Origin: Cenococcum geophilum 1.58
Lineage: Eukaryota > Ascomycota > Dothideomycetes > Gloniales > Gloniaceae
Length of the DNA: 64,000 nt
Reading direction: 5' to 3'
Assembly: GCA_001692895.1 (NCBI GenBank)
Contig: KV748229.1
Location: 929,112 to 993,111 of the forward strand
Both the position numbers and the translations under genes were made by a program. Numbering within the stretch: position 1 is the first letter of the stretch; every line of letters begins with the position of its first letter. Of the stretch, positions 21,137 through 34,829 are shown piece after piece. The notes beneath the pieces were generated by a model. The model made no database searches and was not told the DNA's origin. It worked only from the letters and a program-made list of their open reading frames with translations.

Positions 21137-24100
21137 TTATACTAAGCTCTCCCTACCTTGCCTAGGAAGGCCTTAATAATATCCCACCCTAAAGAAACTT
21201 CGTCTGCAACGACGCGCTATACTTAAACACTAAAACAACTCTACATTACCTGGGAAGGCCTAGATAATATCCCACCTTATAAGCCAGACAGGATTAGACC
21301 TGTATCCCTAAAATTAAAACTAAAGTATATAATACTAATAAACTTTAGGAAGCTAACGATAGCACCTAAAGCAAGCTTATTTAAGAGAGCTGCCTTTACC
21401 CGAAAGGAACCCAAGATCCAATTAGGATTAGAAATTAAAGACAATAATAATATTATAGACATACGCAAGCAGATTCACGCCCTTATAGCTAGCTAGAAAG
21501 CCGATTGTCTTAAAGCAAGAAATATATAAAAGACCCTATAAGAGATCCTAGAAAGCCTTACGGCCCTATAAAATAGCCTAGCTTCCCCTTTTTAAAGCCC
21601 TAGCTAACCTATTTACTCTACTAAATATAATATACTAGGGAGTACGGATATAATAATAAAGTAATTAAAGTCCGCTAAGTTCCTTAACCCCCTACTACTA
21701 TCTAACGGGATAGACCCTACCTTTAAGAATTAGAGGATTTAAGTATAAGGAAAGCTCTGCATTAACTACAACTATTTCCTTTCTAAAGAAGCCAAAATGC
21801 TCTATGTCTTTGGTTGAACTACTAGGGACGCCTAACGGCACCTTTAAGCCAAGTTTAAGGACAACTCCCTTATCTAATTTATATCTGTTAACAAGATAAT
21901 ATAGCACCTAGCGGCTATCTATATTAACCTAAATAAAGTATAAGATACCCGTTATAACTATAATCGCCTAATAATAAAACTAAACTAACCCTTTATTAAA
22001 TTCTAGACTTAATTCCTATACCTTATAAGAGAAGGCCAGGTTCCCTTTAAGAACTACTAATTAGACCTATATAATAAGCTAACAATCCAGCTATAAGAAA
22101 AGATTACTATAACCTTAAATAACCTACTAACCTACAAAAGACTTGCAGCTTATTGCTTATTATTAAACTTAGAACTAAAGCGGATTAATGCCTACCCTAA
22201 TTAGTAGAAGCAACTCCGTAATAATCGGAACTCGCTAGCTACGCCTATAGGAGCTAGAGCAGGAAGATAAGTTATAACTACTCTTATACTAAAGGTGGTT
22301 ATAACTACGCACTAGCAAGCCTCGCCTAATCAGTTATATACTACGCCATTAACTAGTATTCGCCGCAATACTCTAATTAACCCTGCCTTGGCTACGTGCT
22401 TTAACTATAATAAGTAAGGCCACTTTACCTTATCCTACCCGGAGCTAAAGGATATAGGCGATATTAAGGAGATAAAGGAAGGAGAAATATCTAATAAGTT
22501 AGGAAAAGAAGAACCCTAAGGAAAGACTCCCCCCTAAAGTACCCTATCGATCTTAAAGAGATTAATCTTAGTTAGTTAATAGGTGGAAAGCATTTTACAG
22601 TTCTATATATAGTATCTTAAAATAGATATAGAGTTAATATAACCACCCTTATTAACACTAAAGTAAATAGCTTTACCTTTATAAATACTGCCTATATAAA
22701 TAATATTGCTAAGTTTTTAAATATAGAAGCCATCTAACTAGAGAAGCCTATCTAGGTAAAAGGTTATAACGGCTAAGCTAGTTGGCCTATTACCTATATT
22801 TTAAAGTTATATATCGCTCTTAATGGATAACGCTAATACGGTATCCCCTTTTATATCCTAGACCTAGGGTCCTATAATATAATCCTTAAACGAAAATAGA
22901 TATTCTATTTTAATATTTGGCTAAATATATAATAAAGACGGTTTGTTTAGCTGGAGGATAGACTAAGGTTACCCTCCTTTATTAGGGAGATTTAAACTAA
23001 CCGTAAGACACTAGCCGCAAGGGCTAACCTTACCTACCAGTAGGATATCTAGGCCTGTGACCTAGCCTTTGCCTAAAAAGACGCCCACCGCGAAGCTGGA
23101 AAGAACTCTATACTAATAAAGATACTCTTTTAAAGCGCTACGTTTAAAGAGGACTCTATGTATAAAAGTGGGATAGATAGTAACGTAGACAACATCTAAA
23201 TTATATAGATTTAACCGGTATAGAAAAGAACGTATTAACAGAATATAAGGGATAACTTCTAAAAAATATAATAGGAGCTAAAAGGAGTAATAAGGACGCC
23301 AGTACCCCGGAAGTCCCTAAAGTTATATACGCCCCTATTATTAGGTAACCCCCCTACTATAAATATCACTATAATTAGCGCTATAGCGTTCCACTTTAAT
23401 ATATACTAAAAGGATAATAAGGTCTTTATAATAAGCCTATATAAGATTAACCAAATTATTAATAATAGAGAGGAAAGGCCAACTAAGGAAACTAACAAGG
23501 AACTAGTTAAATACCTCCTTTCTACTATTTATATAGACTATAAGGATGCATTCTTAAAGGCGGCCTTAAATAAGTTACCCCCCTACCAGACATATAATTA
23601 TAAGATTTAATTAGAAGCTAATAACTCGCTAGGCTATAGCCCCCTCTACTATTAATTAATAAATAAGCTAAAAGCAATAAAGTAGTACTTAATTAATAAC
23701 TTAAATAAAGGGTTTATCGAGCCAAGTTAAGCCCCTTTTACTTCCCTTATCCTATTTATAAAAAAGCCTAATAGAGGCCTTTGTTTTTATATTAACTATT
23801 AAAAGCTAAACGCTATTACTTAAAAGGACTAGTATTTTATTCCTTTAATTAACAAGACCCTTACATGTCTAAGCTAGGCAAAGATCTTTACTAGACTTAA
23901 TATTCGCTAAGCTTTCTACCAAATTAGGATAGACCCCGCATCTAAAGATTTAACAACGTTCCGTACCCGTTATAGTTCCTATAAATATAAAGTTCTTCCT
24001 TTTAAACTAATAAACGGGCTAGCTACGTACCAAAGGTATATAAATAACGTTCTTTTTAATTACCTTAACAAATTCTATACGGTATACCTAGATAATATCC

Positions 24101-25410
24101 TTATATACTTAGATAACGAACTTAAGTATTAAGTTCATATTAAGAAGGTCCTAAAAAGACTATAAAACGCGGGCTTATAAGTTAATATTAAGAAATACGA
24201 GTTTAGGGTAAAACATATAAAATACCTTCGGTTTATTATAACTATAGAAGGAATTAAGGTTAACCCTAAGAAGGTAAAGGTAATCCGTAACTAGAAGCCC
24301 CTTTATATAGTAAAAGAAATCTAATCCTTCCTTAGCTTTTATAACTTCTATTAATAGTTTATCCATAACTACGGAATTGTAGTAAAACCTCTTATATAAC
24401 TAACTAGGAAGGACACGCTTTTTATCTTTAATAATAGCTATATAGAAGCCTTTAAAGAGATAAAAAATCGGCTTATCTCTTCCCTAATCCTTTATTACTA
24501 TAACCTAGACCTTAAATTAATACTAGAAACAAACGCCTCTAATAGGGTTATAGCGGAAATCCTATTATAGTTACATCTAGATAGTAAATAGTACCCTATA
24601 GCTTTCTTCTTAAAGATAATAGACCTAGCTAAGTATAACTATAAAGTACACAANAAAGAAATACTAGCTATTATTTAATTACTCTCCTAATAGCGCGCAG
24701 AGCTTAAAGGTACGAACTCCTAAATTAAGATATATACAGATTATAAAGCCCTAGAGTACTTTATAACTATAAAGCAGCTTAATAGATAATAAGCCTAGTA
24801 GGCCAAAATACTCTCCTAATTCTTCTTTACGATTATATATCGTTCTAGTAAGCAAAACTTTAAGGCTAATACCCTAACCTAAAGAAAACAAAACGTAGAA
24901 CCCTAAGATAAGCTAAAGACCCAATATTAGACGCGCGCCCTCCTCTATCTAAAATAGCTCAACCTATAGATCCTTAAAAAGCTAGACTCCTAGTAAAACA
25001 AGCTAGCACTAATAAAAGAGTCCTTAGATAAGCCAATAGGGCTAATTAACCGCCTCCTAACTGTAAACCGCATGGCTAATACCTTAAGGGCCCTCTATAA
25101 ACAAGCCGCGAAAGAAAAACCCAATTTTAAGACGGAGGAAGGATTACTCCTATACTAGGAGCGGCTTATAGTCCCTAACGTCAACAATCTACGGACTAAA
25201 CTAATCTGTAAAGCTTATTACTAAGTCTCTACGGTATACCCTAGCAAAAACAAGACCCGTAAAATTATTAACTACCACTACTATTGGCCAAGAATAGTTA
25301 TAAATATTAATTAATATATATAGAACTGCGAAAACTGCTAGAAAGCTATAATCCCACGGGATAAGACCCTAGGACTACTTAAGCTACTCCTAATACTAAA
25401 GCGCCCTTAG

Positions 25411-25831
25411 TATTACGGACGCTTTAAGTACAATATTATGACTACTTGGAGAAGAGACGGAAGAAGCTAGTTAGTTAATTCAGGCACAGTCTAGAATAGA
25501 GCTGGTAGAACTATATAATAAGGAATAGTAACTAAGGTCATATAATATACTACGTATTAAACGGGAGGAATAAGAGGAACTTACGTACCTTACGTATAAG
25601 ACGTACATCACGTATAAGAAGGATTTCATAGGAGTACGGTTGTGTATTTAAGAACCCTTAGTCCCTACCTAGATAGTTCCTTCCTTATAGTAATTCTCAG
25701 AATATAATTAAAGTTAATCTATTAGGCAACCACTCCACCAGTTATTATTACTTGTTAACTTTAATTCCTTTACCTATATACCTAGCCCAATAACGAGCCC
25801 ATTGTAGTTCCTGCTATAAGGTTCCGTTATA
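25411..25831 (+). repeat. Element C 5' LTR (421 bp)
   Basis: It begins TATTACGGACGCTTTAAG and ends GTTCCGTTATA. Length is identical to the 3' LTR at 34409-34829. Differences between the copies are mostly C/T and G/A, as expected when RIP rather than time drives divergence. Confidence 0.92.
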
Positions 25832-26612
25832 CAATCACTACCTAGTTATAGTATTAAATATAGAAAGTTAAACAATATACTACTAAAAGCAGCCACTATA
25901 ACGCTATTAACGGCAGCAACTATATCGAGGTCAGGTAACGACACTAGTATAGCAGATACTAACTTATAGCAACCTATAACGGTCGGACAACTATAAGAGA
26001 TAGTTAACTAGCTAATAGAAAATAATATAATGTTAGAAAATAGGATTAACGGGATAGGCGTAGTAAAGGTTAAGTTACCATCAATTAAAAGATACTTAGG
26101 AGAAAGATTAAAGCTTAAGGGATTTCTTACGCAAATGCACTTTAAGGTAGCGCAGGAAGAAGCAAAGCTAGTAATACCTATAGATTAAATAGCATACGTA
26201 GGATTGTTCCTAACGGGGAAAGCACTTAAGTAGTTTAAGCTTTACCTTACGGAAATCTAGGCAAACGGAATAACAACTATAAACTAAGAGGTATGGTTTA
26301 TATTCTTAAGCTAAAATAGATTCGTGGAACGACTTATATAGATATTTGGAGACCTAGAGGCAGTAACCACAGCGGAAAGAAAACTCTAAGACATTATATA
26401 ATAAACCTCAGCAATTAAGTACACAACGCAGTTCTAGACGTTAGCAATATAAGTTAAGTGGAATAATAGGGCGCTTATAGCATAGTATAAATAGGGACTT
26501 AAGGCTAAAGTCTAGGACGCGATTATCCTAATAAAAGATGCGGATACCCTAAGGGAACTAATAGATTAAGCGATTAAGATTAATAATTAGATCTACTAAA
26601 GGGAACAGGCCA

Positions 26613-28099
26613 GGCCTCCCCTTTGCTCCTCCGTCCGTCGTCGCAAGGGCGCCGCCGGTTGTATACCCCCTAAAGACACGTCACCACGACGCTAGCCACC
26701 ACAACCAACGATTCCATTACGACCCGTCTGCCACAGAGCAGACGACCTCCACTACAACCCGTCTGCTGCAGGGCAGACGACCTCCACTACAACCCGTCTA
26801 CTGCAGGGCAGACGACCTCCTCTATAACCCGTCTGCTGCAGGGCAGACGACTTCCTCTACAACCCGTCTGCTGTAGGGCAGACGACTTCCTCTACAACCG
26901 TCTACTGCAGGGCAGACAACCCCTCTACAACCCGTCTGCTGCAGGGCAGACGACCTCACTACAACCCATCTGCTGCAGGGCAGACGACTCCTCTATAACC
27001 CGTCTGCTGCAGGGCAGACGACCTCCTTTACAACCCGTCTGCTGCAGGGCAGACGACCTCTTTACAACCCGTCTGCTGCAGGGCAGACGACCCCTCTACA
27101 ACCCGTCTGCTGCAGGGCAGACGACCCCTCTACAACCCGTCTGCTGCAGGTAGACGTCCTCTACAACCCGTCTGCTGCAGGGCAGACGACCCCCTCTACA
27201 ACCGTCTGCTGCAGGGCAGACGACCTCCTCTATAACCCGTCTGCTGCAGGGCAGACGACCTCCTCTACAACCCGTCTGCTGCAGGGCAGACGACCTCCTC
27301 TACAACCCGTCTGCTGCAGAGCAGACGACCTCTACTGCAACCGGTCTACGGCTGTCGCGTATAGGCAATTAAACTATAGAGGACCGCAGGCGTACCGCAG
27401 GCGCACCGTAGGCGTACCGCAGACGATGCACTGCTAGGGTAGCTATAGTAGGGGATAGGGGAAGGGGGCGGCCCGGTTACTATTAGCACGTTAAATATAA
27501 GGTGTATAGGCGAATTGGTGTTTATACCCTATACAAGACAACCTCGTAAAAATTTTCCTATGGGAGTGGGTTTACGTAACGAGGTTCGCCTTATAAAATA
27601 CCATTAATAGGTTACTTTTGGGGAGAGTACCTATTAATTACTAATTCCCTACCCATTTCTTTAGCAAGGAAAAGAGATAGGGTATAGGATAAAAAGTCGC
27701 TTTAGGGGTAATTGGTAGCTGCTTCCAAGCTAGCAAGCTATTGTAACGCCTCTTATTCTTAAGTGCAAAACTATTTAATAAAAATCTTTCTTTTAGAGCG
27801 CTTTNTCTACTCTAGGAACGGCAGAATACGGCAGAAATAGATAAAAGAGCNAGGATTTCCTTAGTGCGATTTTCTTGGCATAAACTAGACCATAGTGAGC
27901 AAGATATNAGGACAAAACACTAATAGGCTAGGAGCTCCCCCTAGTATTTAAAACGGGCCAGAGTGTCCACTTAGCTACTAGTACATNTTAAGCTGCCTAG
28001 GAAGGATTCATGTATATAGAACTATAGCGCCATAGCCTAGAGGCTGCATGCGCAGTATTGTACGTAGTATAATACAATGGATATTAAAAAAAAAAAAAA
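26613..28099 (+). mobile_element. Poly-A retroposon with internal hairpin minisatellite
   Basis: A 1487-bp insert in the gag region of C ends in 14 A residues (28086-28099). It is flanked by the 11-bp direct repeat GGAACAGGCCA at 26602-26612 and 28100-28110. This is the signature of LINE-mediated retroposition. The 5' part is GC-rich and un-RIPed and consists mainly of a 35-bp minisatellite. The 3' part (about 27480-28085) is unique, with a pair of short words resembling GGCAGAATTT near 27830. There is no ORF and no similarity to the Tad1-like tail, so a different LINE with a poly-A tail would have moved it. It is the innermost and youngest member of the nest. Confidence 0.88.
26719..27350. 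repeat. 35-bp minisatellite with a hairpin in each unit (~18 copies)
   Basis: Units of 31-35 bp of the form ACAACCCGTCTGC-TGCAGG-GCAGACGACCTCCTCT. Within each unit CGTCTGC and GCAGACG are perfectly complementary around a 6-base loop, so a transcript could form a row of stem-loops. Length variation is confined to the CT-rich spacer, and the stem is conserved across nearly all units. First and last units are the most diverged. Confidence 0.93.
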
Positions 28100-31000
28100 G
28101 GAACAGGCCAAGAGAGGTTAGGATAGAGTTTTATAGTTATATAAGACGTAGAGTACGCAACAACCAAAGCTAAGTTAGAAACTATAGTATAGCGCAGAGC
28201 TAATGGACCTAAATAGTACCAAAGAAGCCTATAAGAGATAGAGTAAGAAACTATAAAAACCTAGAGGTTAAAGATCTAGTGATTATAGGACTAAGGAGCA
28301 GAGGCTAAACTAGGGATCTTAGTAACAGAAGACGTTTAGGCGGACTCTATAATAAAGTCAATAGTTTAAAAATAGAGCTTGCATAAATTACGGAAAATAA
28401 GGTTACTTCGTAAGGGATTATAAAGATAGTTAAAGTTACTATATAATAAAGGGAACCAGACCAACGGTAGAAGACATATATGTATAAAGGGATAATAGTA
28501 TACTACGCGGAATAAAAGAGTATTTAATTAAAAGTTGTGCATTTTATTATAATAATATATACTAAATTTATAAAGACGCTAAGTATAGCGTAAGCTATTA
28601 GCTATAGGAGCCAGAATCTATAAAGTATAGAGAAACCAATAAACCAGTTCGCAGATCGGATATTAAGAATAATAACTTTAATATAGGCAAAATATTTTAT
28701 AACAATAAGGCAACGAGAGTAGCTTACTAGGAGTATATGGACCTCTAAGATGTTATACTAGAAGTAGAGGATAATTCTACTATAAAATAGGGAACATTAG
28801 TAGGGATTAAGACCCCGCTAGATATAATATCTATTACTTTACAAGACGCAAGAAAAGTAGGATAGCGAACCACTTCGGCACTTAATAAAGGTAAAAGGCT
28901 AAAGGCTTAAGATTCTTAAGACGAGATAAGAGACGACTAAGATTCTTAGGACGAGATAAGGCAAGCTTAAGAACCCATAACGGACAAAAACTAATAGAGT
29001 AGAGCAGTAGCTTAGTTTAAAGATATACAAATAAGCTTAGGACGAAGTTTCCTATAGGTATAAGACTCTTAAGATAAGATAAGTAAGATTTAAGACTTTT
29101 AAGATAAGATAAGAACACTAAGCAAGCCTAGTTGGACTAAGGTAGGAGTTAAGCTTAAGTTAGAAGCAAGCTTAGGATTAAAAAATCTAAGGAACTAAGA
29201 ATTTAGGGTATAAATTAGGACACCTATAAGTAAGAGGCAAAGAGCTTCTTTATAGATTAAAGAATCTGCGATATAAATAGCAACTAGACTAGGAGACAGA
29301 TATATAGACTTAGAGGACTTACCAGTAGAATATAGTGTTTAGGCTAAAGATTAAAAAGTTAATATTAAGATTAAGAAGCAAGAAAACTTTAAGGATTAAA
29401 GCGCAAGACGCAAACTAAAAGAAACCATAGAAGAATTTAGATAGAGAATTATCGCATAGCAAGAACAGAAACTAGATAAGAGATCTAGCACATTAGGACG
29501 TATAAGGGATAGAGCACTAGTACAAAAAATCACTAATAGGCTAAGAGTAGGCATACTAAGAGCTAAGTGGCTTACCGAACTAGAAAATAAAGAGGATTTA
29601 GGAATTCCTACTAGGTTTAAGGAACGATATACTAAAGGCTATTACGACGTAGTAATAAGAAGATACTTCCTTACGGACAAGCTATATACACTCTAGCAGC
29701 TATACTAAAAGTGGTATAGACAACGACATAATAACAAGTGGGAAGATTTCTATATATAGTTAGATAAGAAAGTTATCTAGGACCACCTAATTACCGAGAA
29801 GGCTATAACTTATATTAAAGGATCTAAAGGAACAATTAGAGGACTAAAGAAGTAAGAAACGCATCTTAGTACCTACAAATAAAGTCGCAATATTTAGATT
29901 AACACGATAGAGGTTTAAACTTAGGGATAAAGATAAGCTAAGAGTTAACCTAAAGCACCTAGCATACTATACGCTATTATGGATTATATATGTAAACAAT
30001 ATATATAATATGCATAAGAATCTAAAGAAAAAGAATTAGAAATATCCTATAAGAATATATTAATTAACGGAAGAGCAAAAGTACAGAAATGCTAAGTATA
30101 TATATAGTTGGCATCTAGTAGAAGTTTAAAAGTTAGAAGACTTAATACTTTAGCTAAGAAGATTCCTTACGTAAAAATACCTAGATGGATAATAGTAGTA
30201 GGAATACCCAGAGAATACGTATCTATAGTATATTAAAGATAAAAAGCGAACTAAGTATTGGCCTAAGTTAGACCAAGTATAAACAGGATTAAGTAGCTAA
30301 TAGTTAGGAAAAGTAGAGGCCTATAAAATTAGAGGGAACTAGTAATAAAGCCTTAAACCCTTAAAGGAATTTAAGAACAATACCTAAATTTATAAGTTAA
30401 TTGGCAAGATTAATAGTTTAAGGCGTTAATAGATAGTAGAGCAACAAGGAACTATATCTCGCTAGTAGTAGTTAAAAGGATAGGTTTACTATATAGGAAA
30501 AAGAAGTACCTTTACCTATTAGTAATAATTTTAGGAGATCCAATAACCTATAGAGGAGGGATTATTAATCTTAAAATAGGACCTATTTAGTTAACTATTA
30601 AAGGGAGATAAATTAAGATATCTTTTAATATATTACCATTAGGGAATAATAAGGCAGTATTAGAAATGCCTTAGTTACAGGAATACAATCTAAGGATTAA
30701 TTAGATTATAGGTTAGGTTAATATTAGGGATACTTAACGCCGCAAGATATAACAATAAGCTAAGTTAGTATAGTATTAAGTAGGAGCGACCTATAAAGAA
30801 ATAGAAAAAGGACTAAGTTACGTACTAAAGAGATACTATAAGTATGGTAAGAAACTATAGTTACCGGAAAGTAAAAAGCTATTAGAGTATATAGTATAGG
30901 ACTATAAGATAGAATTAAAACTAGAAATAAGTTTAAGGTTCTTTCCAATCTATAAGCTTACTAAAGAAGAAGGTAAAGCATTAAAAGAGTTTATCTAGGA

Positions 31001-34000
31001 AAATCTATAAAAGGGATACATTAGACTATCGTAGTTATCAGCGGGTTATCTAGTACTATTTATACTAAAGAAGAACGGCAAACTAAGGCTTTATATCAAC
31101 TATAGACAGTTAAACAGTATTACTAAAAAGGATAGGTATCCTTTACCCTTAATTAGCAAAATTTAAGATAGGATAGGCAATACGCAAATTTTTATAAAGA
31201 TAGATCTAAGATGGGCGTACTATTAGATTAGGATTAAGGAAGGCAACAAATAAAAGGTAGCCTTTAGGTTAAAGGAAGAACTATATAAACTATTAGTTAT
31301 GCAATTTAGGCTTATAAACGCACTAGCAACGTTTTAGAAGTATATTAATAATATATTAGGAGAATACTTAGATGAATTTGTTATAGTATATCTTAATAAT
31401 ATTATTATCTACTTAATAACTAAGAAAGAACACGGGGAATATATTAAATAGGTTTTAAAGAGACTACAAGAAGAATAGATACTAGTAGCAATTAAAAAAT
31501 GCGAGTTCTTTACTAGGAAGACTAATTTTGTTAGATTTATTATTAAACTAGGCTAACTTAGCATAAATTTAAAGAAGATTAAGGCTATAGTAAATTAGTA
31601 AGAACTAGAGAACGTTATATAATTAAGATTATTTCTAGGGTTTTATAATTACTATAGAAGGTTTATAGCGCAATAGTTAAAAGATATTAAGCCATTTACG
31701 CGATTAATGAAGAAAGAAGAACTATAGGCATAGGGAAAGGAATAGAGAAAACTCTTTAAAAAAGTTAAGGAGTTGTTTACCTAGGAGCTAGTTCTTAAAA
31801 TCTATTAACTAAGACTAGAGACAGTTATAGAGATAGATGTATTAGACTATATACTAGAGGCGTACTTTATATAAAAATATTAAGATAGATAGTACCTAGT
31901 AGTATATTACAGTCGAAAGATAATACTACTAGAGTTAAACTATAACATCTATAATAAGGAGTTATTAGGTATAGTTACAGTATTAAAGAAATAAAGAGCA
32001 TTTTTATAAAGTATAGAAAAACTATTTATAGTTAAGACGGATTATAAAAACCTAATAAGATTCCTAATAATAAAGGAACTTAACTAAAGATAGGTTAGAT
32101 AGGTAGAGATACTTATAGAATACTATTTTAAGATTTAGTATACTAAGGGTATAGATAATATACGAGCAGATACTCTAAGTTGGAAAGCTAAACTATAAAA
32201 TAATAAAAAGCCATTAGGGGCTTTACTGCGAAAAGACATTAACGGATTAATTAGGTATAATTATTTAAAAATTATAGCAACTTAAGAGGAACTAGAGAGA
32301 GTTTATAAGTTACTAAGAAGCTTTTAGGTATAAAAAATCCTAGAGGTATAACTAGAAGATCTATAGATAGATATATACGAAAATTAAAAAGCGATATATA
32401 TCCTAAAAAGTATAGTAGAGCAATTTATAGAAGAGTTCTATAGGGGATTAACTTAAGGACATAATAGAGCTACGGGTTTAGTATTAAGACTCTAAGAGGA
32501 GTATATTATTAATAAAATCTAGGGACTAGCGCAAAAAGTTATAAAGAAATGCCTAGATTTCTAAAGGAATAAACTAATAAGGTATAAGCTATATAAAGGG
32601 CTACAACCTATTAAAATACTAGAGAGACTATAGGAGGTCATATTATAGGACTTTATCGTTAAGTTACTAAAGTTAAGAGATCCTATTACTGGATAAGATT
32701 ATAATGCGATCTTAGTAATAGTAGATAAGCTTATAAAGTAGGGATACTTTATAGCATATATAGAAGAGATATTAGTAAAAGATGTCGTTAGAATCTATAT
32801 TAAAGAAGTATTTATAAGATATAGAGCACTAAGTAAAATTATATTAGATAGGGATTTAAGATTTATAGCAGTATTTTAGGAAGTATTCTTAGCGGAGCAA
32901 GAAGTTAGAGCAGTAACTTCTACTATATATTATCCGCAGATAGATAGTTAAACGGAAAGACTAAATTAGACACTAAAGCAGTATCTAAAGTACTATATTA
33001 ATTACGTATAGAATAATTAGGTATCGCTATTACTAGTTATATAGTTTGCATATAATACAATACCTTAAGAAGGAATAGGTATATTACTATTTAAGGCGAA
33101 TTACGGATATAAGCTAAGGATATCACTATCACTATAATAAGTAAAGAAGACGAGTAGCATAGCTAAAGAAAGAATAAAGATGTTAATAAATCTTTATATA
33201 GACCTTATAGAATTAGTAAAGAGAGTATAAAAAAGAATAAAAAAGCACTATAATACTAAGAGATCTAAGGGACCAGATCTTAAGGAGGGAGATAAAGTAT
33301 GGCTACTATATAAAATTTTTAAAAGTTAACGACTAAGCAAGAAGTTAAACTACGTTAGACTAGGACCTTTTAAAATTAAGCAGAGAATTTTACTAGTTAT
33401 ATTTAAGTTAAACCTACTAGCTAAAATGAAGATCTACCCTATATAGTATATTGCAATGCTAGAGCTAGTATATAGGAATGTTAAGCTACTAGTTTATAAA
33501 GTAGATACGTATAGAGGATAGGAAGAAGACAAATAGTAAGTTTTAAAGATCGTTAGTTATAAGGACATTAACAATAAAATATAGTATAAGGTTAAGTAGA
33601 TAGGCTATAATAAGACTACCTAGAAACTACTAGAAAATTTAAAGAACGCTATAGGAAAGGTATAGGAGTATTAAAAGAGATTAGGTTAGGCAGTATTAAT
33701 AAAGAAGGATTACTAAAGAATAAGTTACCTAAGGGGGACCTAAAAAGAGTAGCTACTAAACTACTCGAATCTATTTCCTTCTCTATTAAAAGAGAATCCG
33801 TTCTTTTATTACTAAGTTCCTATAAACCCTATTTTATAAGTTTCTACTCCTTAAAACGAACCTTCTTATAAACCTTCTTAAGATAAAGCAAATGAGTAGA
33901 TGCCGCGATCTAAGCATTTAGGGCCTTCTATTCTATATCGCGAGAATATTTTAACTTAGCAAGGGCTTAAGATAGTTTACCATCTAGCTATATAGTAGTA

Positions 34001-34408
34001 GATTAAACACAAGACCCTAAGATAAATTAATTAGGGAACTAGATGACTATTAAGAGTAATAAGTTATATATATTTAGTATTAAAGGTAGAGTAAACATTA
34101 TAGGACAAACAAATATTCGCTTTAGTGCACTTTAAGTAAGAAAACAGTTGTCGCGAAGATAGGTTCGCCAACGCAATATAAATAAACCCCTCTTTTGAAC
34201 AGCGAGAATATAGAGATAGTATAATCTCACTAAAAAATAATATCGCAGCAATAGTGCGGGCACGACGTTGGGCGTATAAAGAAGAAATTGCTTTAGGTAT
34301 AATAAGCAATAATATTAACTAAATTAATTAAATAGATATTATACCTCTAGTAAATAACTTAAAGATGTTTTAAATCTTTAAGGATAAAGATAAAGAGGAG
34401 GGAGATGG

Positions 34409-34829
34409 TATTATGGACGCTTTAAGTATAATATTATAACTACTTAGAAAAGAGACGGAAGAAGCTAGTTAGTTAATTTAGGTATAGTTTAGGATAGAGC
34501 CAGTAGAACTATATAACAAGGAATAGTAACTAAGGTTATATAATATGCTATATATTAAATAGGAGGAATAAAAGGAACTTACATACCTTATATATAAGAT
34601 GTATATTACGTATAAGAAGGATTTTATAGGAGTACGGTTGTGTATTTAAGGACCCTTAGTCCCTACCTAGATAGTTCCTTTCTTATAGTAATTCTTAGAA
34701 TACAATTAGAGTTAATCTATTAGGCAACCACTCCACCAGTTATTATTACTTGTTAACTTTAATTTCTTTACCTATATACCTAGCCTAATAACGAGCCCAT
34801 CGTAGTTCCTGCTACAAGGTTCCGTTACA
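34409..34829 (+). repeat. Element C 3' LTR (421 bp)
   Basis: It begins TATTATGGACGCTTTAAG and ends GTTCCGTTACA, followed by the CTTAG duplication. It is preceded by a purine-rich tract (AAAGAGGAGGGAGATGG, about 34391-34407) that fits a polypurine tract. Confidence 0.92.

Larger units (their letters stand above)
25411..34829 (+). mobile_element. Ty3/Gypsy chromovirus C with long 421-bp LTRs
   Basis: Two 421-bp LTRs and a perfect 5-bp duplication CTTAG (25406-25410 and 34830-34834) define it exactly. It lies in the integrase region of B, and B's integrase resumes directly after the right duplication. Parts in order: gag (about 25860-28560, interrupted by a retroposon; zinc knuckle near 28376-28420), protease/linker (about 29900-30750), RT (about 30950-31570), RNase H (about 31800-32170), integrase (about 32400-33250), chromodomain (about 33530-33715) and a roughly 690-bp 3' untranslated region. 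Old fossil, many breaks, but the two LTRs still agree closely apart from C/T and G/A differences. Confidence 0.92.

Noticed and set aside
21698-21907. 69-codon minus-strand open frame as a gene
   Set aside because: Antisense shadow of the gag region of Gypsy B; no start context or motif.
26719-27350. Possible CRISPR array (regular ~35-bp units with palindromic repeats)
   Set aside because: The whole unit repeats with no unique spacers, there are no cas genes, the setting is eukaryotic, and the array sits in a poly-A retroposon.
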